In this document: piece after piece, positions 38,000 through 49,746 of the stretch
How positions within the stretch are numbered: the stretch's first letter is position 1
Layout of the letters: each line of letters begins with the position of its first letter
Source: Luteimonas sp. RC10
Lineage (GTDB): Bacteria; Pseudomonadota; Gammaproteobacteria; Xanthomonadales; Xanthomonadaceae
DNA length: 64,000 nt
Direction of reading: 5' to 3'
NCBI RefSeq assembly: GCF_014192745.1
Contig: NZ_JACHYJ010000004.1
Span: 248,001-312,000, forward strand
Notes under the pieces: model-generated
Seen by the model: the letters and a program-made list of their open reading frames with translations, nothing else
Database searches by the model: none
What the model was told of the DNA's origin: nothing
Program-made: the position numbers and the translations under genes

Positions 38000-39215
38000 G
38001 GTCGGCGGCAGTCCACTCGACCCCGCGCGCTGCGCACAACTGCGCCAGGGCGTCCCGCAACACCGGCTCCGATCCGCACAACGCGGCGACGGTCGACGAT
38101 CCGCCCCGCATCAGCGCCTCGCGCAGCCTGCGGCTGCCGGGCGTCGCCTCGACGGCCAGCGTGTGACCGTTGATCGCCCACAGCCGCATCCCCTCGCCTG
38201 CCGGAAGTTCGAGAATGCGGGTCCCGGGCGCGCTGCGGATACGGTCGTCGGGGGCAAGGTCCGGCAGCTCGGCGCAGCCAGGCACCGGCTCCAACGCGCA
38301 GGCGCTGGCGCGGGCGATCCACTGCACGCGCTGGGCGAGTTCGGCATTCGGCCCGGCGGCGAAGTCGCCGAGCGCCTCGACATCGCGGGCGAGCGCATCG
38401 GGCAGCACGATCGCGCCGTCGGCCGCACATGCGGGCGTCGCCGGGAGATACGGCACCAGGCCCTCGGGATAGCGCTCGGGTTGCACCAGCGAGGCGAACA
38501 GTGCGATCAGCTCGCGCGTGGAGGCCGTCCGCTGCACGGGGATGTCCAGGCGCAACGCGACACCCCCAACGTCCTCGGCCACCTCCACGGCCTCGCCGGG
38601 CGGTCTGTACAGCAGTTGGCCGGGCGCGACGCGCTGCGTATCGCCACCGGCGCTTTGGGTCACGGCGACCTGCCCGAGCAATGGCAGCAGCAGCGTGGCG
38701 GCCCTGCGGTCATTGGTACTGCGCCGGAAGCGTCCCAGCAGCAGGTGCGAGGCCACCGGCCGCACTGGGCAGCCCAGCCGTTCGCACCAACCAGAAAGAA
38801 AACCGCGGACATCCCGCCATGTCGCCGGATCGACGACCAGGGGCGATTCGATGTCCAGCCATGCCGGCGCGTCTGGACACTCGGTTGCGAGGCGACGCAG
38901 ATACGCGCCAGCCGATGCGTTGCGCGCGTCGGGCAGCAGCGCACCCGGCGCGCGGATCTCGGTATCCCCGGCGAAGAAGCGCAGGGCCGGCACCGAGAAG
39001 AAGCGGATACCCGCGCGCGAGGGCCGGCAGATGGCGATCGCCAGGCGATACGCTGATGCGATCGGCCACAGCGGCGGCGCCGGCAGGCAGACCGCACGGC
39101 CTGCACGGTGGCAGGCCGCGAGGCGGTCCCAATCGAAAGCGCCGGCATGCGCCGGCGCCGTTGCCATGTCCATGGCCGATGCCATCCGCAACACGAAGGC
39201 CGCACCCGCCGGCAT
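37983..39215 (-). CDS. JmjC/cupin-like protein lacking metal ligands, RiPP partner protein
   Basis: About 410 residues. It is collinear with the JmjC-like oxygenase at 34266: SHLLLGRFRR...AATLLLPLLGQ and PGQLLYRPPGEAVEVAED parallel TTLFHGNYERT...STFVFVLQGR and PGDLLYWPSTYYHVGET. At the three metal positions it has Asn168, Arg170 and Val210-like residues instead of His, Asp and His, so it is probably catalytically inactive and serves as a scaffold, peptide-binding or heterodimer subunit. The start is unclear: ATG 39215, 39185, 39173 and 39167 all lack a good Shine-Dalgarno; 39215 leaves 23 bases after the precursor stop. The alignment is by eye. Confidence 0.65.
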   Translation of the reverse strand: MPAGAAFVLRMASAMDMATAPAHAGAFDWDRLAACHRAGRAVCLPAPPLWPIASAYRLAIAICRPSRAGIRFFSVPALRFFAGDTEIRAPGALLPDARNASAGAYLRRLATECPDAPAWLDIESPLVVDPATWRDVRGFLSGWCERLGCPVRPVASHLLLGRFRRSTNDRRAATLLLPLLGQVAVTQSAGGDTQRVAPGQLLYRPPGEAVEVAEDVGGVALRLDIPVQRTASTRELIALFASLVQPERYPEGLVPYLPATPACAADGAIVLPDALARDVEALGDFAAGPNAELAQRVQWIARASACALEPVPGCAELPDLAPDDRIRSAPGTRILELPAGEGMRLWAINGHTLAVEATPGSRRLREALMRGGSSTVAALCGSEPVLRDALAQLCAARGVEWTAADRAGGA

Positions 39216-39238
39216 CGCCGGCCGGTGCGGCACTGCGC

Positions 39239-39418
39239 TCAGACGCAGTAGATCGTGCGCGAGCAGGTCGCCTGCGGGGCGATCCCGGCGGTGTCGAGGG
39301 CGGTGCCCTTCGGCGTCTGCTTCTGCATCTGCCCGATCAGCCGATCGAGGTTGGACCTCGCATCGCCGGCCGTGTTGCGACGGGTCCCCTGATCCTTGCT
39401 TGCCTTGACCTTGTCCAT
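39239..39418 (-). CDS. Putative lanthipeptide-like precursor peptide
   Basis: A 59-residue peptide gene with AAGGAG seven bases before ATG 39418. The leader is polar and basic (MDKVKASKDQGTRRN...), with an amphipathic LDRLIGQMQKQ stretch at 24-34. The C-terminal part, from about residue 38, holds Thr39, Thr43, Thr51, Ser53 and Thr55 and the only two cysteines, Cys52 and Cys58, in QATCSRTIYCV. This is the composition expected of a substrate for the LanM-type dehydratase encoded two genes downstream. There is no Gly-Gly cleavage motif, so leader removal by the C39 exporter at 20381 is not obvious. No name can be assigned. Confidence 0.8.
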   Translation of the reverse strand: MDKVKASKDQGTRRNTAGDARSNLDRLIGQMQKQTPKGTALDTAGIAPQATCSRTIYCV

Positions 39419-39732
39419 GATCGTCTCCTTGCTGGTTGGGTGACGTCCCGGTGCAGCCCGGCGGTGACCGGACGATCCGGCGAGCCGCGCGCCGCACCGG
39501 CCCGCCGTCGTCGACGGGCGGGTTCCGGGGTAACACGCCCGCGCGGCGCCATGCAAATGAATACGCCAGCGCCGTGCTCGACCCATGACCGAGGTCACAT
39601 CCTCATGCGCGCGTGCCCAATGCCGGCGCTCGGCCGTATCGATATCGAACGGATCCCGCAAACGACACCGGCCGGGTCGAAGACCCGGCCGGTATTGAAG
39701 ACATCGATGGTCCGCGGACGCGGCCTTTGCGG
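39419..39732. other. Intergenic region upstream of the precursor gene
   Basis: About 310 bases between the precursor start and the nuoN stop. It holds the nuo terminator (39667-39693) and must hold the promoter of the peptide operon. It is less GC-rich around 39545-39605, but no clear -35/-10 pair is visible. I see no further small gene. Confidence 0.5.
39667..39693 (-). terminator. Strong hairpin terminator after nuoN
   Basis: ACCGGCCGGGTC (39667-39678) pairs perfectly with GACCCGGCCGGT (39682-39693) around GAA. On the minus strand GTCGTTTGCG follows, a weak T-tract. It lies 40 bases past the nuoN stop and insulates the peptide operon from nuo transcription. Confidence 0.8.
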
Positions 39733-41196
39733 TCAGGCGAACGCCTGCTGGCACCAGGCCATCAGCGGGCTCCAGAACAGGCCCAGCCCGAGCAGCGCCA
39801 GCGCATTGACCGCGAACACGATGCGCAGCAATTGGCCCGGGCGCTGCGCGACCGGCGCGGCGTTGGGCGCGTCGAAGTACATGACCTTGATCACGCGCAG
39901 GTAGTAGAACGCGCCGATGACCGCGAACACGATGCCGACGATCGCCAGCCACAGCAGGTCGCCTTCCAGCGCGCCCTGCAGCACCACCAGCTTGGCCCAG
40001 AAGCCGAGGAACGGCGGCACGCCGGCCAGCGAGGCCATGATGCACAGCACCAGGCCGGCCATCCACGGGCTGCGCTGGTTCAGACCCTTGTAGTCCTCGA
40101 TCCGCTCGGCCTCGAAGCCGGCGCGCGAGAGCATGACGATCGCGCCGAACGAGGCCACCGACATGATCGCGTAGCTGATCGCGTAGAACATCGCCGCCGC
40201 ATGTCCGGTCTCGCCGCCGCCGGCCAGGCCGAGGAACAGGAAGCCGACATGCGAGATCGTCGAGTAGGCGAGCATGCGCTTGAGGTTGGTCTGCGCGATC
40301 GCGAACAGGTTGCCGACCGCCAGCGACAGCGCCGCGAGCAGCGCCAGCAGCAGCTGCGACTGGTCGTGCACCTGGCCCAGCGCGGTGTCGAGCAGGCGCC
40401 AGGCCATGCCGAACGCGGCCAGCTTGGGCACCGAGCTGATGAACGCGACGATCGGGGTCGGCGCGCCGTGGTAGGTGTCGGGCAGCCACATGTGGAACGG
40501 CGCGGCACCGAACTTGAACGCGATGCCCACCAGCACGAACACCATGCCGGTCAGCAGCAGCACGCGCCCCTCGCCCACCAGCCCACCGACCGCCTGGTCG
40601 ATACCGGGCAGCGACAGCGTACCGGTCGCGCCGTAGATCAGCGACATGCCGAACAGCAACATGCCCGAGGCCAGCGCGCCGAGGACGAAGTACTTCATCG
40701 CCGCTTCCGACGACAGCGGGTTGTCGCGGTCGCAGGCCACCAGCGCATACGAGCACAGCGCCAGCAGTTCCAGGCCGACGTAGACCATCGTCATGTTGTT
40801 GGCCGAGACCAGCAGCATCATGCCGGCGCTGGTGAACAGGAACAGCACCGGGATCTCGCCCTGGTACAGGCCCCGCTCGCGCAGGTACGGCCATGCGTAG
40901 CCCAGCGCGATCGCGCCAACGATCAGACCGGCGACCTTCAGCACGTCCGCGCCGGCGTCGCGCACAAACATGTCGGCCAGGATCGTGCCGTGGCCGCCGA
41001 TACCGGCGGCGATCAGCGCGGCGGCGCCGAGCATCGTGGCCACCGCCAGCGCATGGGTGACGATGCGGCGGCGCGGGTCGAGGAACAGGTCGAGCATCAG
41101 CAGCGCGAACGCGCCCAGGATCACGACGAGCTCAGGCACGATCGGGCCGAGCTCGGCCAACGTGCGGACGGGGGGCGTCATCGGAGCGGAAATCAT
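39733..41196 (-). CDS. nuoN: NADH-quinone oxidoreductase subunit N
   Basis: A 487-residue antiporter-like membrane subunit of complex I with about 14 helices. The proton-channel glutamate and lysines sit in the usual places (VGLELLALCSYALVA; FKFGAAPFHMWLPDTYHGAP; ISHVGFLFLGLAGG). It is the last gene of the nuo operon. Start ATG 41196 or 41181. Confidence 0.97.
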   Translation of the reverse strand: MISAPMTPPVRTLAELGPIVPELVVILGAFALLMLDLFLDPRRRIVTHALAVATMLGAAALIAAGIGGHGTILADMFVRDAGADVLKVAGLIVGAIALGYAWPYLRERGLYQGEIPVLFLFTSAGMMLLVSANNMTMVYVGLELLALCSYALVACDRDNPLSSEAAMKYFVLGALASGMLLFGMSLIYGATGTLSLPGIDQAVGGLVGEGRVLLLTGMVFVLVGIAFKFGAAPFHMWLPDTYHGAPTPIVAFISSVPKLAAFGMAWRLLDTALGQVHDQSQLLLALLAALSLAVGNLFAIAQTNLKRMLAYSTISHVGFLFLGLAGGGETGHAAAMFYAISYAIMSVASFGAIVMLSRAGFEAERIEDYKGLNQRSPWMAGLVLCIMASLAGVPPFLGFWAKLVVLQGALEGDLLWLAIVGIVFAVIGAFYYLRVIKVMYFDAPNAAPVAQRPGQLLRIVFAVNALALLGLGLFWSPLMAWCQQAFA

Positions 41197-41224
41197 CGCG
41201 GCACGGCTCTCATTGAATATGGAC

Positions 41225-42736
41225 TCACAGCTTGCTGGCGGCGATCACGTTCGCCAGTTGCGCGATGGACGGCTCCATCAGGTCGGTCAGCGGCTTGGGG
41301 TAGACACCGATCAGCAGCGTGCCCGCGGCGAACACGCCCAGCACCAGCGCCTCGCGGCCGTTGATGTCCTTGAGCGCGGCGACGTGCGCATTGGCGACCT
41401 CGCCGTAGAGCACGCGCTTGACCAGCCACAGGGTGTACGCGGCGCCGATGATCAGCGTCATCGCGGCGAAGAAGCCGATCAGCGGGTGGTTCTGGAACGC
41501 GGCCAGGATCACCATGAACTCGCCGACGAAACCCGACGTGCCCGGCAGGCCGGAGTTGGCCATCGCGAACAGCACGTAGAAGGCCGCGAACCAGGGCATC
41601 ACATTGGCCACGCCGCCGTAGTCCTTGATCATGCGCGTGTGCATGCGGTCGTACAGGATGCCGATGCACGAGAACATCGCACCCGACACGAAGCCGTGCG
41701 AGACCATCTGCACCATCGCGCCCTGCAAGCCCAGGCGGGCCGCATCGCCGGCGTCGACGTCGCGCACCAGCGCAAACGCGATGAACACGCCCAGGGTCAC
41801 GAAGCCCATGTGCGAGACCGACGAGTACGCGACCAGCTTCTTCATGTCCTGCTGGACCAGCGCCACCAGGCCGACGTAGACCACCGCGATCAGCGACAGC
41901 GCGATCACCAGCCACGCCCACTCGTGGCCGGCGTCCGGGGTGATCGGCAGGTTGAAGCGCAGGAAGCCGTAGCCGCCGATCTTGAGCATGATCGCCGCCA
42001 GGATCACCGAGCCGCCGGTCGGCGCCTCGACGTGCGCATCGGGCAGCCAGGTGTGCACCGGGAACATCGGCACCTTGACCGCGAACGCGGCGAGGAACGC
42101 GAAGAACAGCCAGGTCTGCTCGGTCGCCGACAGCCGCACCGCGTACAGGTCGGGCAACTGCCAGCTGCCGGCCTGCAGGTACAGGTAGATCAACCCGACC
42201 AGCATGAACACCGAGCCGAGGAACGTGTAGAGGAAGAACTTGACCGAGGCGTAGACGCGCCGCGGACCGCCCCACACGCCGATGATGATGAACATCGGGA
42301 TCAGCATCGCCTCGAAGAACACGTAGAACAGCATCGCGTCCACGGCGCAGAACACGCCGATCATCATGCCCTCGAGGATCAGCATCGCGGCGTAGTACTG
42401 GTGCACGCGCTTGCTCACCGAGGTCCACGCGCCGATCAGCACCAGCGCGGTGGTCAGCGTGGTCAGGATGATCAGCGCCACCGAGATGCCGTCCGCGCCC
42501 AGGTGGTACTCGATGCCCAGCGACGGGATCCACTCGCGGCGCTCGAGGAACTGCATCCCCGCATTCGCGTAATCGAAGCCGGTGAACAGCGGCAGGCTGA
42601 GCACGAACACCGCCACGGCGACCGCGAGCGACACCCAGCGCACGGCATCGGCGCGGCGATCGCCCAATGCGAGCACGCAGGCGCCGCCGAGGATCGGCAG
42701 CCAGATCAATAGACTGAGAAGAGGCCAGTTCGACAC
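41225..42736 (-). CDS. nuoM: NADH-quinone oxidoreductase subunit M
   Basis: A 503-residue proton-pumping subunit homologous to Mrp antiporters. Signatures include FFEAMLIPMFIIIGVWGG with the essential Glu, AFAVKVPMFPVHTWLPDAHVEAPTGGSV, and YSSVSHMGFVTLGVF. The start is a GTG at 42736. It lies 13 bases after nuoL and 28 bases before nuoN. Confidence 0.97.
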   Translation of the reverse strand: MSNWPLLSLLIWLPILGGACVLALGDRRADAVRWVSLAVAVAVFVLSLPLFTGFDYANAGMQFLERREWIPSLGIEYHLGADGISVALIILTTLTTALVLIGAWTSVSKRVHQYYAAMLILEGMMIGVFCAVDAMLFYVFFEAMLIPMFIIIGVWGGPRRVYASVKFFLYTFLGSVFMLVGLIYLYLQAGSWQLPDLYAVRLSATEQTWLFFAFLAAFAVKVPMFPVHTWLPDAHVEAPTGGSVILAAIMLKIGGYGFLRFNLPITPDAGHEWAWLVIALSLIAVVYVGLVALVQQDMKKLVAYSSVSHMGFVTLGVFIAFALVRDVDAGDAARLGLQGAMVQMVSHGFVSGAMFSCIGILYDRMHTRMIKDYGGVANVMPWFAAFYVLFAMANSGLPGTSGFVGEFMVILAAFQNHPLIGFFAAMTLIIGAAYTLWLVKRVLYGEVANAHVAALKDINGREALVLGVFAAGTLLIGVYPKPLTDLMEPSIAQLANVIAASKL

Positions 42737-42749
42737 GTGGGTATTTCCG

Positions 42750-44888
<2,139 letters not shown>

Positions 44889-44895
44889 GCCCGGC

Positions 44896-45222
44896 TCAGC
44901 CCTTCAGCGTGTCGAGTTCGGCGACGTTGATCGTGCGCCGGTTGCGGAACAGCGTGACCAGGATCGCCAGGCCGATCGCGGCCTCGGCCGCGGCCACGGT
45001 CAGGATGAAGAACACGAAGATCTGACCTGCGGCATCGCCGTACTCGCGCGAGAACGCGACGAAGTTGACGTTGACCGCGAGCAGCATCAGCTCGATCGAC
45101 ATCAGCAGGATGATCACGTTCTTCCGGTTGAGGAAGATGCCCGCCACCGAGATGCAGAACAGCACCGCGCCCAGCGACAGGTAATGGCCCAGCGACAGGC
45201 CGGTTCCGAACAGCTCGGTCAT
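44896..45222 (-). CDS. nuoK: NADH-quinone oxidoreductase subunit K
   Basis: A 108-residue three-helix membrane subunit ([38 protein letters not shown]) with the two conserved intramembrane glutamates. The usual length is about 100; the N-terminus is slightly extended. It overlaps the nuoJ stop by four bases. Confidence 0.97.
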   Translation of the reverse strand: MTELFGTGLSLGHYLSLGAVLFCISVAGIFLNRKNVIILLMSIELMLLAVNVNFVAFSREYGDAAGQIFVFFILTVAAAEAAIGLAILVTLFRNRRTINVAELDTLKG

Positions 45223-45872
45223 TTCGCTTCTCCCTCGGTCGGCAGGTCGCCGGCATCGGCCGGGGCCTCGACCACCGGACGCACTGCGTCCATCTTCACC
45301 ACGCGCATGCGGTCCTTGGCCCGCACCCGCGCCTGCTCACCCGGGTTCTGGTGCTTGGCGCCAGGACGGCGGCGGAGCGTCAGCGTCACCGCGGCGATCA
45401 CCGCGACGGTGAGGATCACCGCGGCGACCTCGAACGGCAGCAGGAAGTCGGTGAACAGCCGGCGGGCCAGCCACACCGTGTTCGAGACCCCGGCCGCGTC
45501 GACCGCATCGACCGCGAACGGCGTCATGCGACTGCGCACGCCGATCAAGGCGAGGATCTCGAGCAGCATCACCACCGCCACGATCAAGCCGACCGGCAGG
45601 TAGCGCACGTAGCCTTCCCGCAGCGGCGCGACATCGATGTCGAGCATCATCACCACGAACAGGAACAGCACCATCACCGCGCCGACGTAGACCAGCACCA
45701 GGGCGATGCCGAGGAACTCGGCGCCGACCAGCAGCCAGGTGCAGGCGGTGGAGAAGAACGTCAGCACCAGGAACAGCGCCGCGTGCACCGGGTTGCGGGC
45801 ACTGATCACCGCAACCGCGGACATCACGGTCGTCGCGGCGAAGACGAGGAAGAAGATCAGGGCGAGGTCCAT
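45219..45872 (-). CDS. nuoJ: NADH-quinone oxidoreductase subunit J
   Basis: A 217-residue membrane subunit with five helices; [25 protein letters not shown] is the pi-bulge helix TM3 region. It carries a longer hydrophilic C-terminal tail (about residues 180-217) than E. coli NuoJ. It ends in an ATGA overlap with nuoK. Confidence 0.97.
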   Translation of the reverse strand: MDLALIFFLVFAATTVMSAVAVISARNPVHAALFLVLTFFSTACTWLLVGAEFLGIALVLVYVGAVMVLFLFVVMMLDIDVAPLREGYVRYLPVGLIVAVVMLLEILALIGVRSRMTPFAVDAVDAAGVSNTVWLARRLFTDFLLPFEVAAVILTVAVIAAVTLTLRRRPGAKHQNPGEQARVRAKDRMRVVKMDAVRPVVEAPADAGDLPTEGEAK

Positions 45873-45875
45873 GGC

Positions 45876-46364
45876 TTACCTGTACGCAGAGTCGGCGGCG
45901 CGGCGTTCGGCGATCTCGGATTCGAGACGGTCACCAATGGCCAGCAGCTGCGGCTTGGTCACGATGTTCTCGCCGCGGTTCTCGAAGTGGTACTCGTGGA
46001 TATGCGTCTCGACGATCGAATCCACCGGGCACGATTCCTCGCAGAACCCGCAGTAGATGCACTTGAACAGGTCGATGTCGTAGCGCGTGGTGCGGCGGGT
46101 GCCGTCGGCGCGCTGCTCCGAATCGATCGTGATCGCCAGTGCCGGGCACACCGCCTCGCACAGCTTGCACGCGATGCAGCGCTCCTCGCCGTTGGGATAG
46201 CGGCGCAGCGCATGCAGCCCGCGGAAGCGCGGCGACTGCGGCGCCTTCTCCATCGGGTACATCAGCGTGTACTTGTCCCGGAACAGATATCGGAACGTCA
46301 GTGCCATGCCGCCGAGCAACTCGAGCAGCAGCAGGCTCCTGAACCATGCAACGAACTTGCCCAT
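45876..46364 (-). CDS. nuoI: NADH-quinone oxidoreductase subunit I
   Basis: A 162-residue peripheral-arm subunit with two [4Fe-4S] cluster motifs, [12 protein letters not shown] and [12 protein letters not shown] (clusters N6a and N6b), which pass electrons to NuoB. ATG 46364 is preferred; a GTG codon lies directly before it. The start overlaps the nuoH stop. Confidence 0.97.
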   Translation of the reverse strand: MGKFVAWFRSLLLLELLGGMALTFRYLFRDKYTLMYPMEKAPQSPRFRGLHALRRYPNGEERCIACKLCEAVCPALAITIDSEQRADGTRRTTRYDIDLFKCIYCGFCEESCPVDSIVETHIHEYHFENRGENIVTKPQLLAIGDRLESEIAERRAADSAYR

Positions 46365-47509
46365 CACTGCCCTGCCTCGAATACGCCGAAGTACGCCATC
46401 AACGCGGTGACCACGATCCAGCCGATGCTGATCGGGATGAACACCTTCCAGCCCAGCCGCATGATCTGGTCATAGCGGTAGCGCGGGAACGACGCACGGA
46501 ACCAGATGAAACAGCTGGCGAAGAAGAACACCTTCGCAAACAGCCACCACCAGCCGTCGACCGCCAGCCACTCGAGCACCGGCACGCCATCGAACCAGCC
46601 CTGGAACGGCGACAGCCAGCCACCGAGGAAGAACGTCGAGGTCAGGAAGCTGATCAGGATCATGTTCGCGTACTCGGCCAGGAAGAACAGCGCGAACGCC
46701 GACCCCGAGTACTCGACCATGTGACCGGCGACGATCTCCGACTCGCCTTCGACGACGTCGAACGGCGAGCGGTTCGTTTCGGCCACACCGGACACGAAAT
46801 AGATCACGAACAGCGGCAGCATCGGCAACCAGAACCAGTCGAACAGCCCCTTGCCGCCGGACTGCGCCATGACGATCTCGCTGAGATTCAGGCTGCCGGC
46901 ACCGACCATCACGCCGACCAGGGCGAAGCCCATCGCGATCTCGTAGCTGATCATCTGCGCCGAGGCGCGCATCGCACCCAGGAACGCGTACTTGGAGTTC
47001 GACGCCCAGCCAGCCAGGATGATCCCGTAGATGCCCAGGCTGGTCATCGCCAGCAGGTACAGCAGGCCCGCGTTCGCGTTCGACAGCACCAACTGCGCGT
47101 CGAACGGCACCACCGCCCAGGCCGCGAATGCCGGCGCGAGGGTGATCAGCGGCGCCAGCACGTACAGCACGCGCTGCGCGTTGGTCGGCTGGATGACTTC
47201 CTTGAACAGCAGTTTGAAGACGTCGGCGAAGGCCTGGAAGATGCCCATGCCGACATACATCGGTCCATGGCGCACGTGCATCCAGCCGATCAGCTTGCGC
47301 TCCCAGACCACGTAGAACGCCACGGCGATGATCACCGGCATCGCGATCACGAGGATCTTGAGCACGATCCACAACACCACGCCGAGGCCGCCCAGCGACA
47401 GCAGCGCGTCGTGCAGCGGCGCGGTGAGATCGCCGAGCAACGATGCGGTGTTCGTCACGCCGGCTTGCGAAACGCCGCCTTGCAAAAGGCTTGCTGTAGG
47501 CATGCTCAT
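46364..47509 (-). CDS. nuoH: NADH-quinone oxidoreductase subunit H
   Basis: A 381-residue eight-helix subunit at the quinone site. Motifs include [48 protein letters not shown] and [24 protein letters not shown] 47509 overlaps the nuoG stop (ATGA). The first 40 residues form a polar extension before TM1 not seen in E. coli. Confidence 0.97.
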   Translation of the reverse strand: MSMPTASLLQGGVSQAGVTNTASLLGDLTAPLHDALLSLGGLGVVLWIVLKILVIAMPVIIAVAFYVVWERKLIGWMHVRHGPMYVGMGIFQAFADVFKLLFKEVIQPTNAQRVLYVLAPLITLAPAFAAWAVVPFDAQLVLSNANAGLLYLLAMTSLGIYGIILAGWASNSKYAFLGAMRASAQMISYEIAMGFALVGVMVGAGSLNLSEIVMAQSGGKGLFDWFWLPMLPLFVIYFVSGVAETNRSPFDVVEGESEIVAGHMVEYSGSAFALFFLAEYANMILISFLTSTFFLGGWLSPFQGWFDGVPVLEWLAVDGWWWLFAKVFFFASCFIWFRASFPRYRYDQIMRLGWKVFIPISIGWIVVTALMAYFGVFEAGQ

Positions 47510-49746
47510 GCCGCCACCACCTTGACCTTGCCGGCCACCAGCGCCGCAGTGGCGCCGTAGCCCGATTCGACCCATGCCGCGCCGGGGGCGACGCGGTCGT
47601 CGACGACGACCTGCAGCGTGCCGGTGCCCACCGCGTTGCTGACCTTGGCCATGCCGCCATCGGCCACGCCGTGCGCCGAGGCGTCATCGGGATGCAGCGC
47701 GATGCGCGGGCCCAGGGTCAGCGGATGGGACTGCAGCGCCGCGGCGCGACGGGTCAGCGCATCGACCCGGTAGATCGCCTGGGTCACCGCCAGTTCGAGC
47801 CCGTCGCCGTCGACCGCCGGGGCCGCAGAGGCCGCAGAGGCCGCGACCGTCACGGTCCGCGGCTGCAGACCCGCACGCAGGCCGCCCAGATCGGTGAACT
47901 CGAAGCCAGGCACCGCCAGCTCGCCACCGAGCGCACGCAGCACCCGCCAGCCCGCCCGGGCATCGCCCGGCAGCTTGCCGGCTGCGGTCGCATGCTGCGC
48001 GCGTCCGTCGAGGTTGGTCAGCGTGGCATCGATCTCGGCGAGCGCGCCGATCGGCAGGATCACATCGGCGACGCTGCGCGTGGATTCGCAGGCGAACTGG
48101 CTGAACGCCACGACCTGGGCCGCGCCCAGTGCCTGCATCGCCTGCGCCGGATCGGCGAAGTCCAGGCCCGGCTCGATGCCGTAGATCACATAGGCGCCAC
48201 GACGCTGCGCGAGCATCGCGTTGGCATCGCGCGTGGTCGGAAGCACGCCGGCATGCGTCAGGCCGACCGCATTCGCACCCTGCGGGACCCGGCACAGCGC
48301 GGCCCCGGTCGACTGCGCCAGCGCGGCCGCGGCCTTGCGGATGTCGGCGGCATGCGCGCTGGTTTCCGCCTGCGCACCGACGATGATCGCGGCATGCTTG
48401 GCATCGCGCAGCGCGTCGGCCAGCTCGGCGACCTGCAGCGTCTCGGCGATGCGCGACGGCGCCACGATGGCCTTGTCGGCGATGTCGAAGGTGAACTCGA
48501 AATCGACCGGATTGACGACGTAGACCTTCGCGCCGCGCTTCCACGCCTGGCGCACGCGGTGGTGCAGCAGCGGCACTTCATGGCGCAGGTTGGACCCGAC
48601 GATCAGCACCGCATCGGCCTTGTCGAGCTCGGCGACGGGCATCGCGAAGGCTTGCGCGACGGCGCCATCGGACAGGTCACGCTGGGCGATACGATGGTCG
48701 AGGTTGCCCGAGCCCAGGGCGTCGGCCAGACGTGCCAGCAGCGCGCCCTCCTCGTTCGACGTGGCCGGGTGCACCAGCACGCCGAGTTCGTCGGCCGGGT
48801 TGTCGCGCAGGATCCGGGCCGCGCGCGTGAGCGCCTCGTCCCAGGTCGCCTCGCGCCACTGACCGCCGTCCTTGATCTGCGGATGCAGCGCGCGGTCCTC
48901 GGCCGCCAGGCCCTGATGCGAATAGCGGTCGCGGTCCGACAGCCAGCACTCGTTGACCGCCTCGTTGTCGCGCGGGACCGCGCGCATCACTTCGCCGCGG
49001 CGCAGGTGCAGGAACAGATTGCTGCCCAGCGCGTCATGGCCGCCGAGCGACTCGCGCGCGATCAGCTCCCACGGCCGCGCGCGGAAGCGGAAGACCTTGT
49101 TGGTCAGCGCGCCGACCGGACACACATCGATGACGTTGCCCGACAGTTCGGTCGTCAACGGCTTGCCGTCGTAGGTGCCGATCTGCAGGTTCTCGCCGCG
49201 CTGCATGCCACCCAGTTCGTAGGTCCCTGCGATCTCGGCGGTGAAGCGGATGCAGCGCGTGCACTGGATGCAGCGCGTCATTTCGGTGGCGACCAGCGGA
49301 CCGAGGTCCTCGTCGGGCACCACGCGCTTGCGCTCGGCAAAGCGGCTGACCGAGCGGCCGTAGCCCAGCGACAGGTCCTGCAGCTCGCACTCGCCGCCCT
49401 GATCGCAGATCGGGCAATCGAGCGGATGGTTGATCAGCAGGAATTCCATCACGTTGCGCTGCGACTTGAGCGCCTTCTCGCTGCGCGTGACGACCTTCAT
49501 GCCATCCATCACCGGCGTGGCGCAGGCCGGCGCGGGTTTGGGCATCTTCTCGACTTCGACCAGGCACATGCGGCAGTTCGCCGCGATCGCCAGCTTGTCG
49601 TGGTAGCAGAAGCGCGGGATCGCGATACCGGCCTTGTCGGCGGCCTGGATGATCATCGAGCCCTTGGGCGCGGCCAACTCGACGCCGTCGATGAAGACGG
49701 TGACGTGGTCGGGCGGCAGGTTCGGATTCACAGGTTGCGCGCTCAT
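47506..49746 (-). CDS. nuoG: NADH-quinone oxidoreductase subunit G
   Basis: A 746-residue subunit. The N-terminal [2Fe-2S] ferredoxin domain has [15 protein letters not shown] and PACATPV. The His/Cys-coordinated N5 cluster is in [14 protein letters not shown], and [10 protein letters not shown] with [11 protein letters not shown] forms N4. The rest is a molybdopterin-oxidoreductase-like domain. The start overlaps the nuoF stop (ATGA). It is shorter than E. coli NuoG and I see no N7 motif. Confidence 0.97.
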   Translation of the reverse strand: MSAQPVNPNLPPDHVTVFIDGVELAAPKGSMIIQAADKAGIAIPRFCYHDKLAIAANCRMCLVEVEKMPKPAPACATPVMDGMKVVTRSEKALKSQRNVMEFLLINHPLDCPICDQGGECELQDLSLGYGRSVSRFAERKRVVPDEDLGPLVATEMTRCIQCTRCIRFTAEIAGTYELGGMQRGENLQIGTYDGKPLTTELSGNVIDVCPVGALTNKVFRFRARPWELIARESLGGHDALGSNLFLHLRRGEVMRAVPRDNEAVNECWLSDRDRYSHQGLAAEDRALHPQIKDGGQWREATWDEALTRAARILRDNPADELGVLVHPATSNEEGALLARLADALGSGNLDHRIAQRDLSDGAVAQAFAMPVAELDKADAVLIVGSNLRHEVPLLHHRVRQAWKRGAKVYVVNPVDFEFTFDIADKAIVAPSRIAETLQVAELADALRDAKHAAIIVGAQAETSAHAADIRKAAAALAQSTGAALCRVPQGANAVGLTHAGVLPTTRDANAMLAQRRGAYVIYGIEPGLDFADPAQAMQALGAAQVVAFSQFACESTRSVADVILPIGALAEIDATLTNLDGRAQHATAAGKLPGDARAGWRVLRALGGELAVPGFEFTDLGGLRAGLQPRTVTVAASAASAAPAVDGDGLELAVTQAIYRVDALTRRAAALQSHPLTLGPRIALHPDDASAHGVADGGMAKVSNAVGTGTLQVVVDDRVAPGAAWVESGYGATAALVAGKVKVVAA

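Noticed and set aside
39239..40894. A 551-codon minus-strand frame that ends with the precursor peptide
   Set aside because: The upstream part is an out-of-frame reading of nuoN; only the last 59 codons, with their own Shine-Dalgarno, form a credible gene.
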